A stretch of DNA of 64,000 nucleotides from Bombyx mori (Eukaryota; Arthropoda; Insecta; Lepidoptera; Bombycidae): contig NC_085128.1 of NCBI RefSeq assembly GCF_030269925.1, forward strand, positions 9,302,501 to 9,366,500. Direction: 5' to 3'. The notes beneath the pieces are model-generated. The model was not told where the DNA came from, ran no database searches, and was given only the letters and a program-made list of their open reading frames with translations. This document shows positions 33,436-48,500 of the stretch, in pieces. The position numbers were made by a program, and so were the translations under genes. Every line of letters begins with the position of its first letter. Within the stretch, counting starts at the first letter, position 1.

Positions 33436-34002
33436 TATTAAATATAATTTAAATTATCTCATAACATACGATTACTAAAATATTATATGTACATGTTAAT
33501 ATACCTAATGAGGGGTCGTTGCCTTTTATTCAGTCTAATATGCCAAATTGTCTGAAACTCGTTTTACGAATTAGAACGGTTTCATTTCATGGAATTGGTT
33601 CACACATATGGAATCGAGCAATTATATCAAATTTTTTTTTTGTTATTTTTAATAGTTGGGTTTCTGCAAATCGTTTAAATCGCAAAATAACAACTTAATA
33701 TGTATTACGGTTCATAATAGATCGTAAAATAGAAATGCTGTAAAAATAAATGTTTATTGTAGCCGTATATTATGTGTCTGTTATGTAGCTACGAAAACTC
33801 AGCTTCACATTTGAAGTTCAATTCTCAGTTGTATTACAATATTTCCAAAACAAACGTCCAACATCAGAAGTTCAAGTGCCAACGTTCACAGAAATCGATA
33901 AAAGTAAAATATATTATATCAAAGCAAAGATATTATTACTATTTTAATAGCACTATTATTTAATAAACTTAATTCATAACAGAATGTGCAAGAAATCAAG
34001 AA

Positions 34003-34100
34003 AATTCAAAATCATTTATTTCAACTTAGATGTCAGCATAACACACTTGTTGAATGTCAAAATATAAATAAAAACTTAACTCTACCACTCTACCAAGAGT
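34003..34100 (-). repeat. 3' end of the CR1-like LINE
   Basis: Minus-strand match to the last 95 bases of the element at 60735-63519 (AAAATTCAAAATCATTTATT, then ACACTTGTTGAATGTC). Only the 3' end remains. Confidence 0.65.
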
Positions 34101-34789
34101 CTTAATAGAATGTATAAGTGTACATATTTTGTAAAAATTAGACGGAATATGAAGAACAATATTATGTGTTAGCATAATCAAGCCTTTTAAATCGAGTCTT
34201 ACCATTTAGAGAAATATCCTGAAAGTGTGACGCTTAGTTTGTACTTCTCATCAGATATAAAATATGACTTCATGTTTGCGCAGTGAAAATTCCCAATTTA
34301 TCATCATTGCTAACTATATCAGTACGCTGTCGGAAAATGTTTGTTGATGAGTGAATCCAAGTTTTTACCGCTCTGTTGTGAATAGCAAATAGATTTCGAT
34401 TACGTATATTGTTATGAAACCTGATTCGTTTATCTTATTAACTATGTTCTATTTACAAAATTTAGCCATTATTCATACAGCCTCCGAATCCAACCTAATA
34501 AGACTATTTTCATAAAAATAACAACGGATGTATTTAACAACAAAATATCTACGAATTTGTGTGATGAGTTATTTATATTATTTATAAGTAATTTAAGTTA
34601 GTAAGCATGGTAATACTCACTATGCTTACATACGCCTTAGCGACAATAACTCAATTAACCTTCATAATAAGGTTTAATATTCGAACAACGCTGCGGTGCA
34701 TTCCCTGGTGAATCGATACTTACACGGATACATAACACCACATCTCGAGGTGCCAGAAATTTTTTACTACCCTCGTATTCTGACCCTCT

Positions 34790-35120
34790 CCACATCCTTA
34801 TTTTTCCGGATGTGGAGTAGCTTTTTGTGAGCTAAATATTCTGGGGAAAATGAAGGCACGGAGGCTCGAATGGCTCGGGCATGTAATACGTATGGAGCAG
34901 GATCGGGCTGTGAAACTGGTGTACGCGGGTGTACCGGAGGGACGCCACCCCGTAGGCAGGCCCAAGTACCGCTGGTCTGACGCTGTGGAAGGAAATTTAC
35001 GTGAGCTCCAAGTGTCGGACTGGCAAGGTGTTCCGCAGCGCCGGGATGAATGGCAAAGCTTATTGTCGGAGGCCAAGATTCGGGGTCATAGCGCCAGCTC
35101 AGTAGCAGTAGTACTCTGAC
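34790..35120 (+). mobile_element. RTE-like LINE C-terminal fragment
   Basis: An open frame at 34850-35119 reads KARRLEWLGHVIRMEQDRA, VYAGVPEGRHPVGRPKYRW and DEWQSLLSEAKI, the conserved C-terminal region of RTE-type insect LINE polyproteins. RT itself is absent; this is a 5'-truncated copy. It lies in intergenic DNA upstream of the 36531 gene. Confidence 0.75.
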
Positions 35121-36433
35121 CCAATTTAACTGGTAAGAGTAGAAAGTGATCTATTAATTTTCTATTATACCAATAGGTCTAAGATACACCCTAAGAACCT
35201 ATATCTTTATTTAAACAATTCTACTATACGTGTGTATGTAACCGAACTCCTTCTAAACGACTGGACCAATTTGAATGAATTTTTGTGTATGCATTCATTC
35301 ATATTGTGTATACAGGACAACGTATCGGATCCGGTAGCTATTAACAAATTTTAAAAACAAAATTTAGTTTTTCTGTTTATGTCAAATATGTTATTTAAAA
35401 AAATTATAACGAATTTAAATTCTTCATTTTTATAGTGTATGCAATTTATCAGCACCAACGTGTTTTCTCTGATAAAAATATGCATAATAAAGAAATGATG
35501 CAGTCACGATCCTTACTAATGTATGACGAACGATAAAATTCCTTTATAAAAGCAATTTATCTTACACGTCTCAAGGTGACCTACAGAAGCTGTTCGGTAT
35601 AAAATTTAATAAAATGGACGAATTATGCTTTTACGGTTTCATTAAGATAACGCATTAATAAAAATGCACAATTACAATATAACATGAACCAGTAAAGTTA
35701 TAATATTCTTTAAAAACATTATAGTATGACCAAATTGATCAATGCGACTAGTTAATATCAACGTGGCTTGAATTTATAACGTCATTACAATTATTAGAGC
35801 CATTTCAAATATTTTCAAAAACCACTATTCTATCTAATACCTATAGCCCTCGAGTTATAAAGAATTAGTAACCAAATAATCCTGAGAATTACCAACACGA
35901 ATGCAACACAGCAACAACGTGCGCACTAAAATAAACAAGAGCGTTGACCCAAGACCTGGCCCTACTTTCCCTTCTGTGGCACTTAAATTTTCCTTCCCTA
36001 CTTTTGTCACTAGAAACAAGCAATGACGCATCGCCAGTCATTTTAGCACTTAACGAATCCTCAAGTATTGAAGCAAGATTGGTAGCAACCAGCTATTATG
36101 TTCCTCTGTTGTACTCATTGTAAATCATTTGTTTTACTGGTTTTCGTATAGAAACAAAAGACATTACTCCGGATGAATGTGTGCGCTGATTTCACATCGA
36201 CTATTAACAGTATGTCGGCGGTGCTATGCTTCGAAGCCCATTGTTTATTTATTTCTAAATAGGACACGACATGTCTCCATGTTACGTGACCATGTATGAC
36301 GTATACTTTAGACATCACGTCTATTCATTCGTCTATCTTTTAATGGACAGCTAGAATTGGCTCAGTTTCAGTTCAAGAAGAGCTGAGCGTTCGGATGTAC
36401 GCGGCGCCTAGCGCACACGCGGACTGCTCTTAA

Positions 36434-36440
36434 TATATAA
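36434..36440 (+). promoter_or_regulatory. TATA box and initiator for the 36531 gene
   Basis: TATATAA, then a CATTCAGAC initiator-like string about 35 bases downstream (near 36470), with the ATG about 60 bases later. This is the standard core promoter layout of insect cuticle genes. Confidence 0.72.
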
Positions 36441-36530
36441 GGAGGGAACTTGCGACACCGTTAACACATTCAGACTACAACCTGTACAGGAAGTCACTTG
36501 TTTCCGTTGTCATCTTTGCAATCCACGAAG

Positions 36531-39500
36531 ATGCTCCTCGCTTTGGTAATTATGAATTAAACTTTATTACTAATTGTGCTAGAGCGATCAGTGCCACTAA
36601 AGTAAATGGTTACAAAATATTATCGTGATCACTACTCGAGTCTTTAGGTATTATTTTTTTATCTGTCGACCTCCCCGTGATTACGATATATCGTCAAAGA
36701 TATTCTATTGCAAAAAGCCGCATCTTATGTACGTGTTAAGTTCCAACGCAAATCGCTTCATAACTACTTATGTCTTGATGAGCATGTTTTAACCTTTAAA
36801 ATTGTTCATAATGCAACATCTCCTGAGACTATCGCTTAAAGTGTTTAAATAAGACCTTACCTAATTTTCTAATAATATTAAGAAGCCGTGTTACGATATT
36901 TTCCGAAACATGAAGTAGTGTTTTGATATGATTTTACTTTTTTTTTATCTTACACTCAGCTGCCAGTCGGTTACCGAAAGGTGTGGATTATAAATTCCTA
37001 CAATATGTTAACCTTGAAAATATCCTGGAACGTAAATTTAGATCATTATTTTAAAATGCCGATTAAAATTCAACATCAACATTTGATACTCTTAATATAT
37101 TTTGCGATAAAAGGATTGTCTAATCTCTTTTTAATAAAAAAAAATAAACGAAGCATGTTTTAGTTTATATAAAAATTTGTTTGTTGTTCTAATCTGGGTG
37201 TTGTTGTTGGTTATTGTTGCATCTGATAATTTAGTACCATCACGGTACGTACAGTTTTCAACAATAAACAATACAAGCTTCTAGCAGTTCGTATATCAAA
37301 TACACTATATTATAGTGCCACAAGTTTTTTTCCCTTGATGGGAAGACAGGCTCACGGCACGCTTGACATTATGGGGTTACTGGATGTTATAATCATAGCG
37401 TAAATACCGCCGCTGCATTGAGTCATGAGGAAAAATTCTCTTTTGTAATATTTAATCGCTGTCTTACCCTTAAAATTAAAACACATGTCCACTTACCGCC
37501 CCAAAATAATAAGAATATTGATTCCTGTCCCTGCGGCTTCACAGTACTTTGATAGCAATTTTAAATTTATACTAGCGGACCCGACAGACTTCGTAGTGCC
37601 TCAATTGATAAATAAAAGACCTAAACTTTTGTATAAAATAAACTTAAAACAAATAAAATGAATCCGTCCGGCGGGGGATACATCAGAGGAAAAATAAAAT
37701 TGTTATTTTTATTTAATTCCGAGCATTTTGATATTTATCTACCTTTTAAACCTTCTCTGGACTTCCACAAATAATTCAAGACCAAAATTAGCCAAATCGG
37801 TCTACTATCGAATAACCTTAACAAATCAAAATAATTTAACATAAATCAATTCATACAGTAGAACAAATCTTCCAATGCGCTTGAAGGAGGCACACTTCCC
37901 AAGATACTGGTTGCGTTACCTCGTTGGGCAGCCAAACTCACTCTCTGTGCCAAGTATCAGCCAGCCTTAGCATCACGTGTAGCTTCCTTCAAGCGTTTGG
38001 AGATTTCTGATAAAAAATTGTTATTGATTATTTTGATTAGTATGTTTAAAGAAAATATTTCTTGATTTACATACTCGATTCTCCAATCGACGCCTATAAG
38101 TAAACTAATCTCTATATATAAAAATGAATTGCTGTTCGTTAGTCTCGCTAAAACTCGAGAACGGCTGAACCGATTTGGCTAATTGTGGTCTTGAATTTTT
38201 TTTTGGAAATCCAGGTTTGAAGGTAAATAAATATGAAAATGCTCGGAATTAAATAAAAATAACAATTTTGTTTTTGCTTTGATGTGTCCCTCGTCGGACG
38301 GATTCCTTTTGTTTGTTTTAAGTTTGCTTTATACAAAAGCTTAGGTCTTTTATTTATCGATTGAGGCACTACAAAGTCTCCCGGGTCAGCTAGTTGATAA
38401 TAAATAAACTAAATTAATAATACCAACAATAACCAATTTTCAGGTATGCGGTGCTTCGCTGCTTCTGCAAGTGATAGCAGCCGGTCCATTCGTCAACAAC
38501 CAGAACAAAGTTCAAGTCGTTCGATATGACTTAGATACAGACAATTTACCGAATTCATATAAATTTCAGTAAGTACATTACCCATTATTGTCTTTTTAAT
38601 AATGTGATATAATTTTGTTGGTGACACTAGATATACACAGATATAAATATTTTGTTTAAATATACATATAAATATTTATGTAAGTATAAAGAAAACTGCT
38701 TACTTATTTAAGCGCGCTCTTATTTTATTTGAAATTATTATTATTTTTAGACAACGCTATTATGTTTACATTTGAGTTATTATATTTATGTAAGTTTATG
38801 TACAGAGTAATAGATATGAAGGAATTAAAAAAATTAAAATTGATTAGTAGCTGTCTTCTCAGAGCCCTTTTATTTTTTTATTGCTTAAATGGGTGGACGA
38901 GCTTACAGCCCATCTGGTGTTAAGTGGTTACTGGAGCCCATAGACATCTACAACGTAAATGCACCACCCACCTTGAGATATAAGTTCTAAGGTTTCAGTA
39001 TAATTACAACGGCTACCCCACCCTTCAAACCGAAACGCATTACTGCTTCACGGCAGAAATAGGCAGGGTGGTGGTACCTACCCGTGCGGACTCACAAGAG
39101 GTCCTACCACCAGTAAGTCCGGTTACAATAATATTTAAAAAATGTATCCGAAAACTTGCATTGCAATGCAAAATATACTAACTGTTTTTACACCCGTAAT
39201 GTAACGCGCGCTGTCAGCTTGCGTACGGGGTTCGCTGTACAAGACGTCAACGTGTAATAGCTTAATTCGAGTTACATTGCGCGCTTGTCTGATTTCAATT
39301 TAATACGTCAAAGCTTCACAAAGTAACGCGAACAAATCAACCGCGTTCACGATAACAAATAAAGCCACAATCAAATATGGAAGTCGGTAAAGTTTTTAAC
39401 GTTAATTTCCAATTTGATAGGCTCGTGCAATTGAAAAAAATGTGATAATGAAGGTCATTAGTTAAATTGTTTTGCGTAGACATTTTTAAGATTTTTTAGA

Positions 39501-42500
39501 TTTTATTTTATTTTAAGATACTAGCAGAACCTTTAATGACAAAATATCCGTTGAAAATGAAACCTTGACTTATGTGGACAGTGTGGTCATACAGTATCTA
39601 TTGGATCGGCTTGTACCCGCTATCATTACCTCTAATACTATTTTTACGTTTGTCGCATAAGTTATATAATAGAATACACGGTAATTACAAAGCGGTAGTC
39701 ACTAAGCTGGTGCAAATTGTATTAATGGTTCATTTTCACCTCACGTTCATTTTCAGGTCACATTTCAATGAATTTCATATTCCACAAATAACAATACGTT
39801 TTTTGGGCAATAATGATGACTAGACATGTAATGACCCTTATTGCATTCCACTTAGTTAACAAACTTAACTCGTTATATTATTATGTTAATCGTGATCCTT
39901 ATAGCGCGATAATAATAGATCGTCTAGTCTTTGCCGCAGAACATCAAAATTACCCAATCAAAATAAACAAAAAATAATATAATTGTCACGGATGTCCAAA
40001 TAACTATGTTATGACTCAATCAGATTCACATTTGTGAAGAATTCTGCCATAATTTAAATAGCCAGCGATAATGTTTACAAAATTAGAATAACGGCTAAAT
40101 TATTTAATAAATTTCCAATTAACTTTTCTTATACTTTATATTTAAAATGTATTAAAATTCTTACAGGTTTATAACAAGGCCGAATTATAATAAATGACAA
40201 TCTGGTTCGTTCTTCTAGTTATGGACTGATTTAAATCGAAATTTGAATTAGATTTTAGAAAACAAACCTGATATCAATATGTCGGACAGCATTTTTTTCA
40301 TGGCTTAGATGAGTGGACGAGCTCACAGCCCACCTAGTATTAAGTGGTTTCTGGAGCCCATAGACATTTACATTATTATATTTATTATTATAATTTTTTG
40401 TTTTTGTTTTTATAATACATTTATGGAATATGGATATAATAATATGGTGGAAATTCCGTTTAAACACGCTGTAGGAGCAAAGCTATAACAACCGGATATG
40501 TTATCGATATTGTCACAGTTCGTCGGCCTTGTAGTGGAGATTGAGTGGCAATGTCACAAACAGCTGTCACTCAAAATATCCGGTTACGACTCACAATAGA
40601 GGCTCAGTTCACAGCAAAAACTACATTTCCATCTGATAACTATAATTTTGTTTTTAAATTTGATCAAACTATGGGATGTTAATCGGCTTACCTACCTTGA
40701 AAAAAGTTAGTGGCTAGGATAAATTTGGCACGAATATAAGCAACTAAAGGTAAAACTGCTATAAACAGTAGTAATGGCTTGTGGAGGCTGGGACAACATA
40801 CCTTTACCTTTTATTGGATCTATGATCTATCTATCTATAAATATTTAAATGAATACCAACCAATCCACAGATACAATATTCATGGCTATTTTATTAAAAT
40901 ATAAAGCCTTTACTTTAAATTTAAATTCTATTGACTGCTTCTATATTAAATCTTATACATTAATCGGCAAATAAATTTAAAAATTATAATGATTTCAAAA
41001 CGGAATAAGGTCAAACTAATATTTTATTGTGTTACACTAATCATTTATTATTGAATTAAGGCAGTATAATTCTATTGAGCCTTAATCTTGATCTTGAAAT
41101 TTTAATGCATATTAATTAATAATGCATACACAATATGCAATCAATATTTTAATACAATAAATGACGAAATACATCAAAAAAGCCCAAACACAATTCGAAA
41201 ATTTAAATAATTACAAAATATCTCACACATACTCGTGCATGAAGTTTGCGCGTTACGATATTTTAACTATTACAAAGCCATAATTAAGCCTCATCCTTAT
41301 CTATACCTGATTTATGAGCGGCATATGCGAATTCATAATAATATTCACCATCAGTAGATATATACTCGTAAATGTACCGAAGCGTACAGAGCAACAGAGA
41401 AAAGCACGTTTATTATTTTATTACATAGATCCATTATTATTTGTTGATGCATTCTGACAAAGTTAGAATATGAGTATCGTATTCAAAAATAAGCGCGTGT
41501 CCATATAATAGGTATCTGTACCGGATTCCGAAATATCAATATTCGAATAAATAATTTAATTCAAATTTACTGAGATATCGGAAGTTGCCGAAATTTAAAG
41601 GCTCGTTCGGGGGCTACTTCTGTTACAACACAGCACACCAATACCGAATTGTGCACCGATTATGCAATTTGATTTTAAAATCGAAATTTCGAGAACTATT
41701 TGATTAAAAGTTCCTACATGTCCGATATTAATCAACCTAATCACGTGTAAGTAATTGTGTTGATTGCTACCGGTTTGTCTATCACACGGAATTCAAAAAC
41801 AGCTAACGTTACATTTACTAATGATATTCGAATGTAATAATATATTGAGTAATTTCCTTGATAGGTATTAAGGCTGTTTAAGAAGTATTGAATCTATCTT
41901 CGAAAGCTCGGCTTATTCCTGGGTCTATGGTAGACGTCCAGATATACTTGAAAGCCTACACAATCTTCAGGGTTTTTTTTTTATTGCTTAGATGGGTGGA
42001 CGAGCTCACAGCCCACCTGGTGTTAAGTGGTTACTGGAGCCCATAGACATCAACAACGTAAATGCGCCACCCACCTTGAGATATAAGTACTAAGGTCTCA
42101 AGTAAGTTACAACGGCTGCCCCACCCTTCAAACCGAAACGCATTACTGCTTCACGGCAGAAATAGGCGGGGTGGTGGTACCGACCCGCGCGGACTCACAA
42201 CAGGTCCTACCACCAGTAAGATATATAGTATAAGTATATATAGACATTAAATCTAAATGAAAAGTAGGCACGATGAGGTCCTCCTTTAAAATTAAAATTT
42301 ACAATTCCCCTGACATCACTTTTATTATAAGTACATCAAGAAATAGAAATGAGGCCAGGAATTTTATAAAAAGCAATAAACAATTGTACGCGTTGGAAAT
42401 ACCTAAAAACATCGAACGACATTTAGAATACTAAAGCGAAAATGAAAGCTAAACGTGTGAGTCAGAACACAACAAGCATGAATTGAAGAAACCTCACTTG

Positions 42501-45500
42501 CTTTGTACTGATGGTAGACCATAAAGGGAGTGCGCCCTGGTAGTTGCTACTGTCTAGCCTATTTCTATTGTAGAGCCGGTCACGCATTATGGTTTCTGTT
42601 TTGATCAAGCAAGTGTTAATGTATATTAGTGCAAACTCTGGCCCTCATGCCGGAGTAGTCAGTTGACTCCAGGTAGACCGTGAACTGGTCTCCTATCTAG
42701 AGCAAAAAAAAAACCTTTAAATCACAAACAACACGGAATGTCATGATTATGTTAATTGGCCTTTATGTTGTCCTTTGTAGCCTGCTGGTCCTGTTACCTG
42801 ACCTCCGTGTTTATTGGCATCAAACCGTGTATTGTTTTATTCGAGATTATTTATAAGCTCGCAATTTTGGCGTGGTGCCCTAAGAAAGCTTTTTGCTCCT
42901 GTGAACTGACAAAGAATCTTAATACGAACGAATATTTTTGTTTATCATCTACGGGCTCCTTAACCAAGCATCCAATTGTCAAATCAAATTAAATTAAAAA
43001 AAAATTATTCAACATAAATGAAAGTACATACTTGTTGAACGTCAAAAAAAACTACCACCTGTGATGAAACTTGGTATAATTATTGTTGGCGCTCGAAAGA
43101 AGGTTTTTGTCAGTACTATTACCGATTCACGAAGACGATTTTTCATACAATTCACTAGTGGCACATTGGAGCGCGTCAAAGTTTTCTTAGTTAATAATAA
43201 CAATTTGTTCGGCTAGCATGTACATATGCGCTAAAACATTTTAACACAATAATCATAAATACTAATATTTAACATAAACATCTAATTATCAGCATTTTCT
43301 GTGAATGAGGAGGCCTCATTTTATGTAAAATGAAATTGAGTTAGGAGACCATATACAGGGTTCAATTTCACTTTAGATTAAATCTAAAATTATAAATATT
43401 TTATAACATGCAACAATGAAACTCACCTGAAAAAACTAAACAAAACAATATGGTGATAATTAAATATAAACATCATTAGTTTATATTCTAACAATTAAAT
43501 TTCAATACGTTTATGTTTCGTTATACGATAACATAAATAATGAAAAGTTGAGAGCTACCTATAATGTCAAATTGGTGTTATAATGAAAAAAACCAGAGTT
43601 AGATATAATGCACAATGTAAAAACAATAAATATTTCAACCTTTTAATTTCATACGACATTGCAGTTAAATTAACACTTTTATCTAACCTTAACGTACAAT
43701 AAAATATTGAAGCCACCTTCTTATTTTATTGAGTGATACGATAATTATTTTCCTGTCGACCAACAAAAAACTCAAGGCCCTTTTCATTTCAAACAGTAAA
43801 CGGAGCACATAGATATGACAACGTGAGTCCTGATATTCACGAGTGACACAAACGAAGCCTCAATTACATACGGCTATCATGTCTATCAAACAATTTGGCC
43901 TACCTTGCCTTACCATCAATAATAAAACACATTTTGCGGCTTTAATTTCTTAGCACGACGCTATTTGAAAATCGTGGATCGGGTTAAAAAATATTTATTA
44001 ATTTATATACACACAAGAAAGAAGACAAAGTACAGAGTAATAGGAAAATTATGTACAAAGCCACTGCTTATTTCTTTAAGAAATCTCTTCCGGTAGACCT
44101 GCGAGAGGATTTGAGAATAATAATTAAATATCATGTGTTAAATACGTATTTAGGTATACCTTTAAAAAAGATCCTTTTGAAATTTCTACTGGTTCGGTAA
44201 CCATTTAAAACCGCGAAGACAAAGAACTCGTTAATCCATATACATAGTATAATGTAATAAAAATAAATTTAAAAAAGAATGGAAAAAAACGAAGAAAAAA
44301 AAAACAGAAATTCTGCAGTAATCTGTATAATGTGACTCTTTCAAAAGTTTATCGGTTGTATTCAACCAGTGTGTAGCTTAGTTATTATTAATACATCGGG
44401 GTTTTTTTTCATAACAGTATTGCAGTTCTAAAAATAGCATGATACATTACTGACGAGTCACTCGCCTGCGCTCGAAGAAAAAACTAAATCTTTTAGGCTG
44501 TCTCAAACTTGTTTTAGCTTCACAGAAATTATAGCCGGCACATAATGGTGTCAATTCTGACCACAAAAACAAAACACATGCTCTGTACGCCTTTTATGAG
44601 GTGAATGTCCTTTTGAGGTTCGATTAACTTTATGGGTCCGTTACTTAAAGACCTCAATTAAAGTAAAATAAACACAAAAGTGTGTTGTTTAACGCTCGAC
44701 AAGTTGGATTTTAATTTTGCTTTGAATATTATTTGGTATTTTGATTTTTGTCAGGAAAAAACTGTTTTAATTGAATTATCATACATTTTCGTAATTTACG
44801 CTTATAGACCAGCATGTGGTATTACTGAAACCGTCATGATATTGTTAGCAACCTGATCATGACATATAACATCAGCTCGCTGTGGTTCTCTTAGAATCCT
44901 CTCAGCGGATCATGATTCCAGACGCATATCCAGTTGATCTGTCATGTCATTTTCTGAGAAACTGGGGCGGTTGTTAGCAAATTCTTCCCATCCTGGCCAA
45001 ACAAGTGCTCGCCCAGCCATCTTAGTGAGGCTAAAAAGCCCCCAAGTCCATGAACCATCCCTCCTTCCTAGAAAAACATTAGTAATCGTAGACAATATAC
45101 TTAACAAGCATTTTGGCTGATTGTTTTCAACCAATACTAGCACCTACCCGAATCTTTCGATAAATATAGTCAGAGCGATGAAGGGATCCACTAAAGAGTG
45201 CCCAGCAGTTGTCTCTACGTAACATACCATATAGTACGATTGTAAACAATCAAATCGGCATTTATTGGTAATAGAGAGTAATGTGAGAACACCATTCCTG
45301 CCAAGCAACGATACATTCCGGATTGAAGGGTGCGACTGCTTTTTTGCATTTATATAACATATTTTCTCAAATGCTATAAAGACGATAAACTATACATTAA
45401 AATTGAGATTTAGACCCCGTTTTTCAAGCTAAAGTCAAATCAAATCCAAATTAGACTAAAATAGAGAAGTATATAAGGTATACTTATATATCGAACCTAG

Positions 45501-48500
45501 CCTACTGTGTAGATACTCCTATTAAAGTATTTTCTAAAAACCTTTCGAATACACATTTGGTTAATCTAAGAAGACAAGGAATAAGTATAGGTATATGCCA
45601 TGTTATAAATATAAATATATATTAGAGGTAACTATTATTTTAAGAATCTTGAATGACCTTCGTATGACATTAATGACATTCTTGCAAAATGTCGTGTAGG
45701 TACATTATGTATTTAAAATATAAGCTGTACCCAATACCGAACACTTCCCTATAACATTAAATTCAAAATAACTACATAGAATTTACATAGTTAAATCGAA
45801 CACAATAGAGCAACACAAAGCTTTTACGACAACAGTTGCAATAAAGTATAATAGTTAGAAAATATAAGTAGACATTACTGTGATCTCGGAAATAATGACA
45901 ACATATTGTAAAATTTGTTGTTTTTTTTTAATTCATCTTTTTTAAGTTCTAATCTAGTTGAAATTTTACATCATGATCATTTGTACTTCAAGGGAGATTG
46001 ATTAAACAATTATTAAACGATTATTGGGTGGCGGACTAATTAATTCACAAATATAGCGATAATTACAATGAAGCTTATCCATTTTCAGCGTTTTGATCGA
46101 GTAATTTTATTAAACAGTTTTTGGAACGAAGTTCCTTACGGCAGGCTTGGATGTGATGTAAAAAATGTGATAGTAAAAACCGTAAGAAAAAGTCCGTGGA
46201 ATAATGCCTTGTTTTCCGCACAGCAATATTTCACCGCGCGATTTTTTCTCGTAATTTTTTTTTTTTTTTATGAAACTTCGTTCCTATCCGGTGTCCCACG
46301 ACAACCACACATCTTTTTGTTTTGATTATGGGTGAATGAACTGGTGATCCACCGGGTATTAAGAAGTAGTTACAGGAACCCGTAGATAATCACAACCTGA
46401 ATACCGCCGCGGACTTTGAAATTTGAGGTCCGAGTCTCTGTTATAGTTTTTGTTTTACGCCCAACCCATTCCCACAATCATACATTGTTTCATCGTAGAA
46501 ATAGGTACGACGCTGGTCCCTACTTTTGCAATATGCTCTGTCATCACTATATATCGGTTAAAAACTTACCCACGATAGTTACTAACGAAAAAAATTCAAC
46601 AATCTTAGACCGTGCACATTTATCATCTCACCTAAATCTGCTGTATTGAAAATTATACCTATATAATGTCATTTATGATTACGTTTAACTAAGATGACAG
46701 TAAAGGAGACTGAAACGATTACATACATTTTTGGGCCCGAATGTAACGTGATGAAACTAATATGAATTAATAGATTCAGATTTATCAGTACCTTGCTGAA
46801 AGTTATAAAAGTTTTCTCAATCTGAGAGCCGAGTTAATCAAGATCAAAAGAATCAAAAGTTAGGTTATGTTACAATCTCTTTAAAAGAGCTGAATAATAA
46901 CTTATTTAAGCATAAGTAAATGTTTATTATATCCATTGGATAATCTTTTAAATGTCATAATAAGAATGAATATCAATGATATATATCAGGTATAGAATAT
47001 GGAATTGCCATCCCACAATTCACACAGCGATCCATAATTTCAACAGTATCCAATGCAACAATTTCAAGTCAAACGTGTGAGCGATCTTCGGTGTCCAGTG
47101 TAGAAGCAATTGTCGTACAAGGCTGGCAGAGTTGGAATCCGTAATAATAAAGCAGTGATCGTTGAAAATATAAAAACAGCCCGATAGATACACACTCAAA
47201 ATGCGTCGAAGATACAAAACGAGTAGAGCAGAAAAAACCAACAAGCGCCAAAAAATAATTGTATAATCTATGAACAAACGTCATGTCAGCTACTGTCAAA
47301 GCTGTCATCAAAAATACAATCGATTTTAATCGATTTGAAATCGATAATCATATTACTTTGTTAAGTAATAATAGACTTTTTCTTCATTTATGTATATAAT
47401 CGCAATTAAATCCGGCGTATACCGCACTTGTATACAACAAGTATAAATCACTCATTTAATTACTTTTCATTAATTACCTAGTGCAATGTTTTTCTTTTTA
47501 TAATCCTGTAATCGATTAATTAAATCGATCACACCGTTATACCGACAAAAACAAACTTTCTCATTTTTCTCCGGTCCCAGAAAGAGGATTGAGGTGATTT
47601 TTTATATTCTTATATAAAAAAATATGACAAATTTTTTAGACTACATTCCAAGTTATTACATTTTTGGCCCACGATTTTCCGTCTCCTTTCATCTTGAGCT
47701 TTTTTGAGAATCTATCGCGTCACTATCTATCGACAACATTTGAAGGTTATATCTGATTTTTAATTAAAACTAAAATTAGTATTTTAATATTCATAAATGA
47801 CAGATGAGTGATTGTTCATTAATGGACGGGCTCATTTAGTATTATGTGAGTACGGGTGCCCATAGATTCGAACACAAATTCGAGCATTCGTATCTAGCGA
47901 TGCATCGGCGTTCGAATCCCGCCGGCGGGTACCACTTTATCTAATGAAATACGTAATTAACAAAAGAAATGTTCACGCTTGACATCAACGGAGAAGGAAT
48001 GATATCGTGTAATAAAAAAAACCAAACCCGCAAAATTATAATTAGCGTAATTACTGGTGGTAGGACATCTTGTTATTCCGCACGGGTGGGTACCACCACC
48101 CTGCCTATTTCTGCCGTGAAGCAGCAATGCGTTTCGGTTTTATGGGTGGAACAGCCGTTGTAACTATACTGGGACTTTAGAACTCATATCTCAAGGTGGG
48201 TGGCAGCATTTACGTTGTAGATGTCTATAGGCTTCGGTAAACACTTAACATCAGGTGTGTCGCGAGCTCGTCCACCAACCTAATGAATAAAAAAAAATTA
48301 AATTGCCATGTACATAATTTTAAAGCAATAATTTTTCAATTCTATTACAGTTACGACGCCAGTGACGGCTCATCTCGCACTGAGGAGGGGGGCATCCAGA
48401 ACCTCGGGACGAACGACGCTGCCCTCGACGTCCACGGTGCTGTACGCTGGTACAACAGCAAAGGTCAACTCTACGAGATGATCTACAAAGCTGGCAAAAG

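Larger units (their letters stand above)
31041..36430. other. Intergenic region, sparse repeats
   Basis: Besides the diverged Bm1 at 32606, the repeat at 33230, the LINE ends at 34003 and 34790, I see only AT-rich sequence. No exon with convincing splice signals was found on either strand, although the 5' exons of the 29668-29941 gene could be hidden here. Confidence 0.5.
42220..46320. other. Part of the 9.8-kb intron without recognisable genes
   Basis: AT-rich DNA with one LINE 3' fragment (42977), possible short Bm1 shreds near 42660 and 43800, and the frame at 44910. The stretches 39116-40291 and 46550-47810 are similar and also empty apart from simple AT sequence. Confidence 0.5.

Noticed and set aside
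47020..47311. Two overlapping minus-strand frames of 80-85 codons
   Set aside because: No splice sites, no known motif, and the hydrophobic stretches look random; no paired exon was found.
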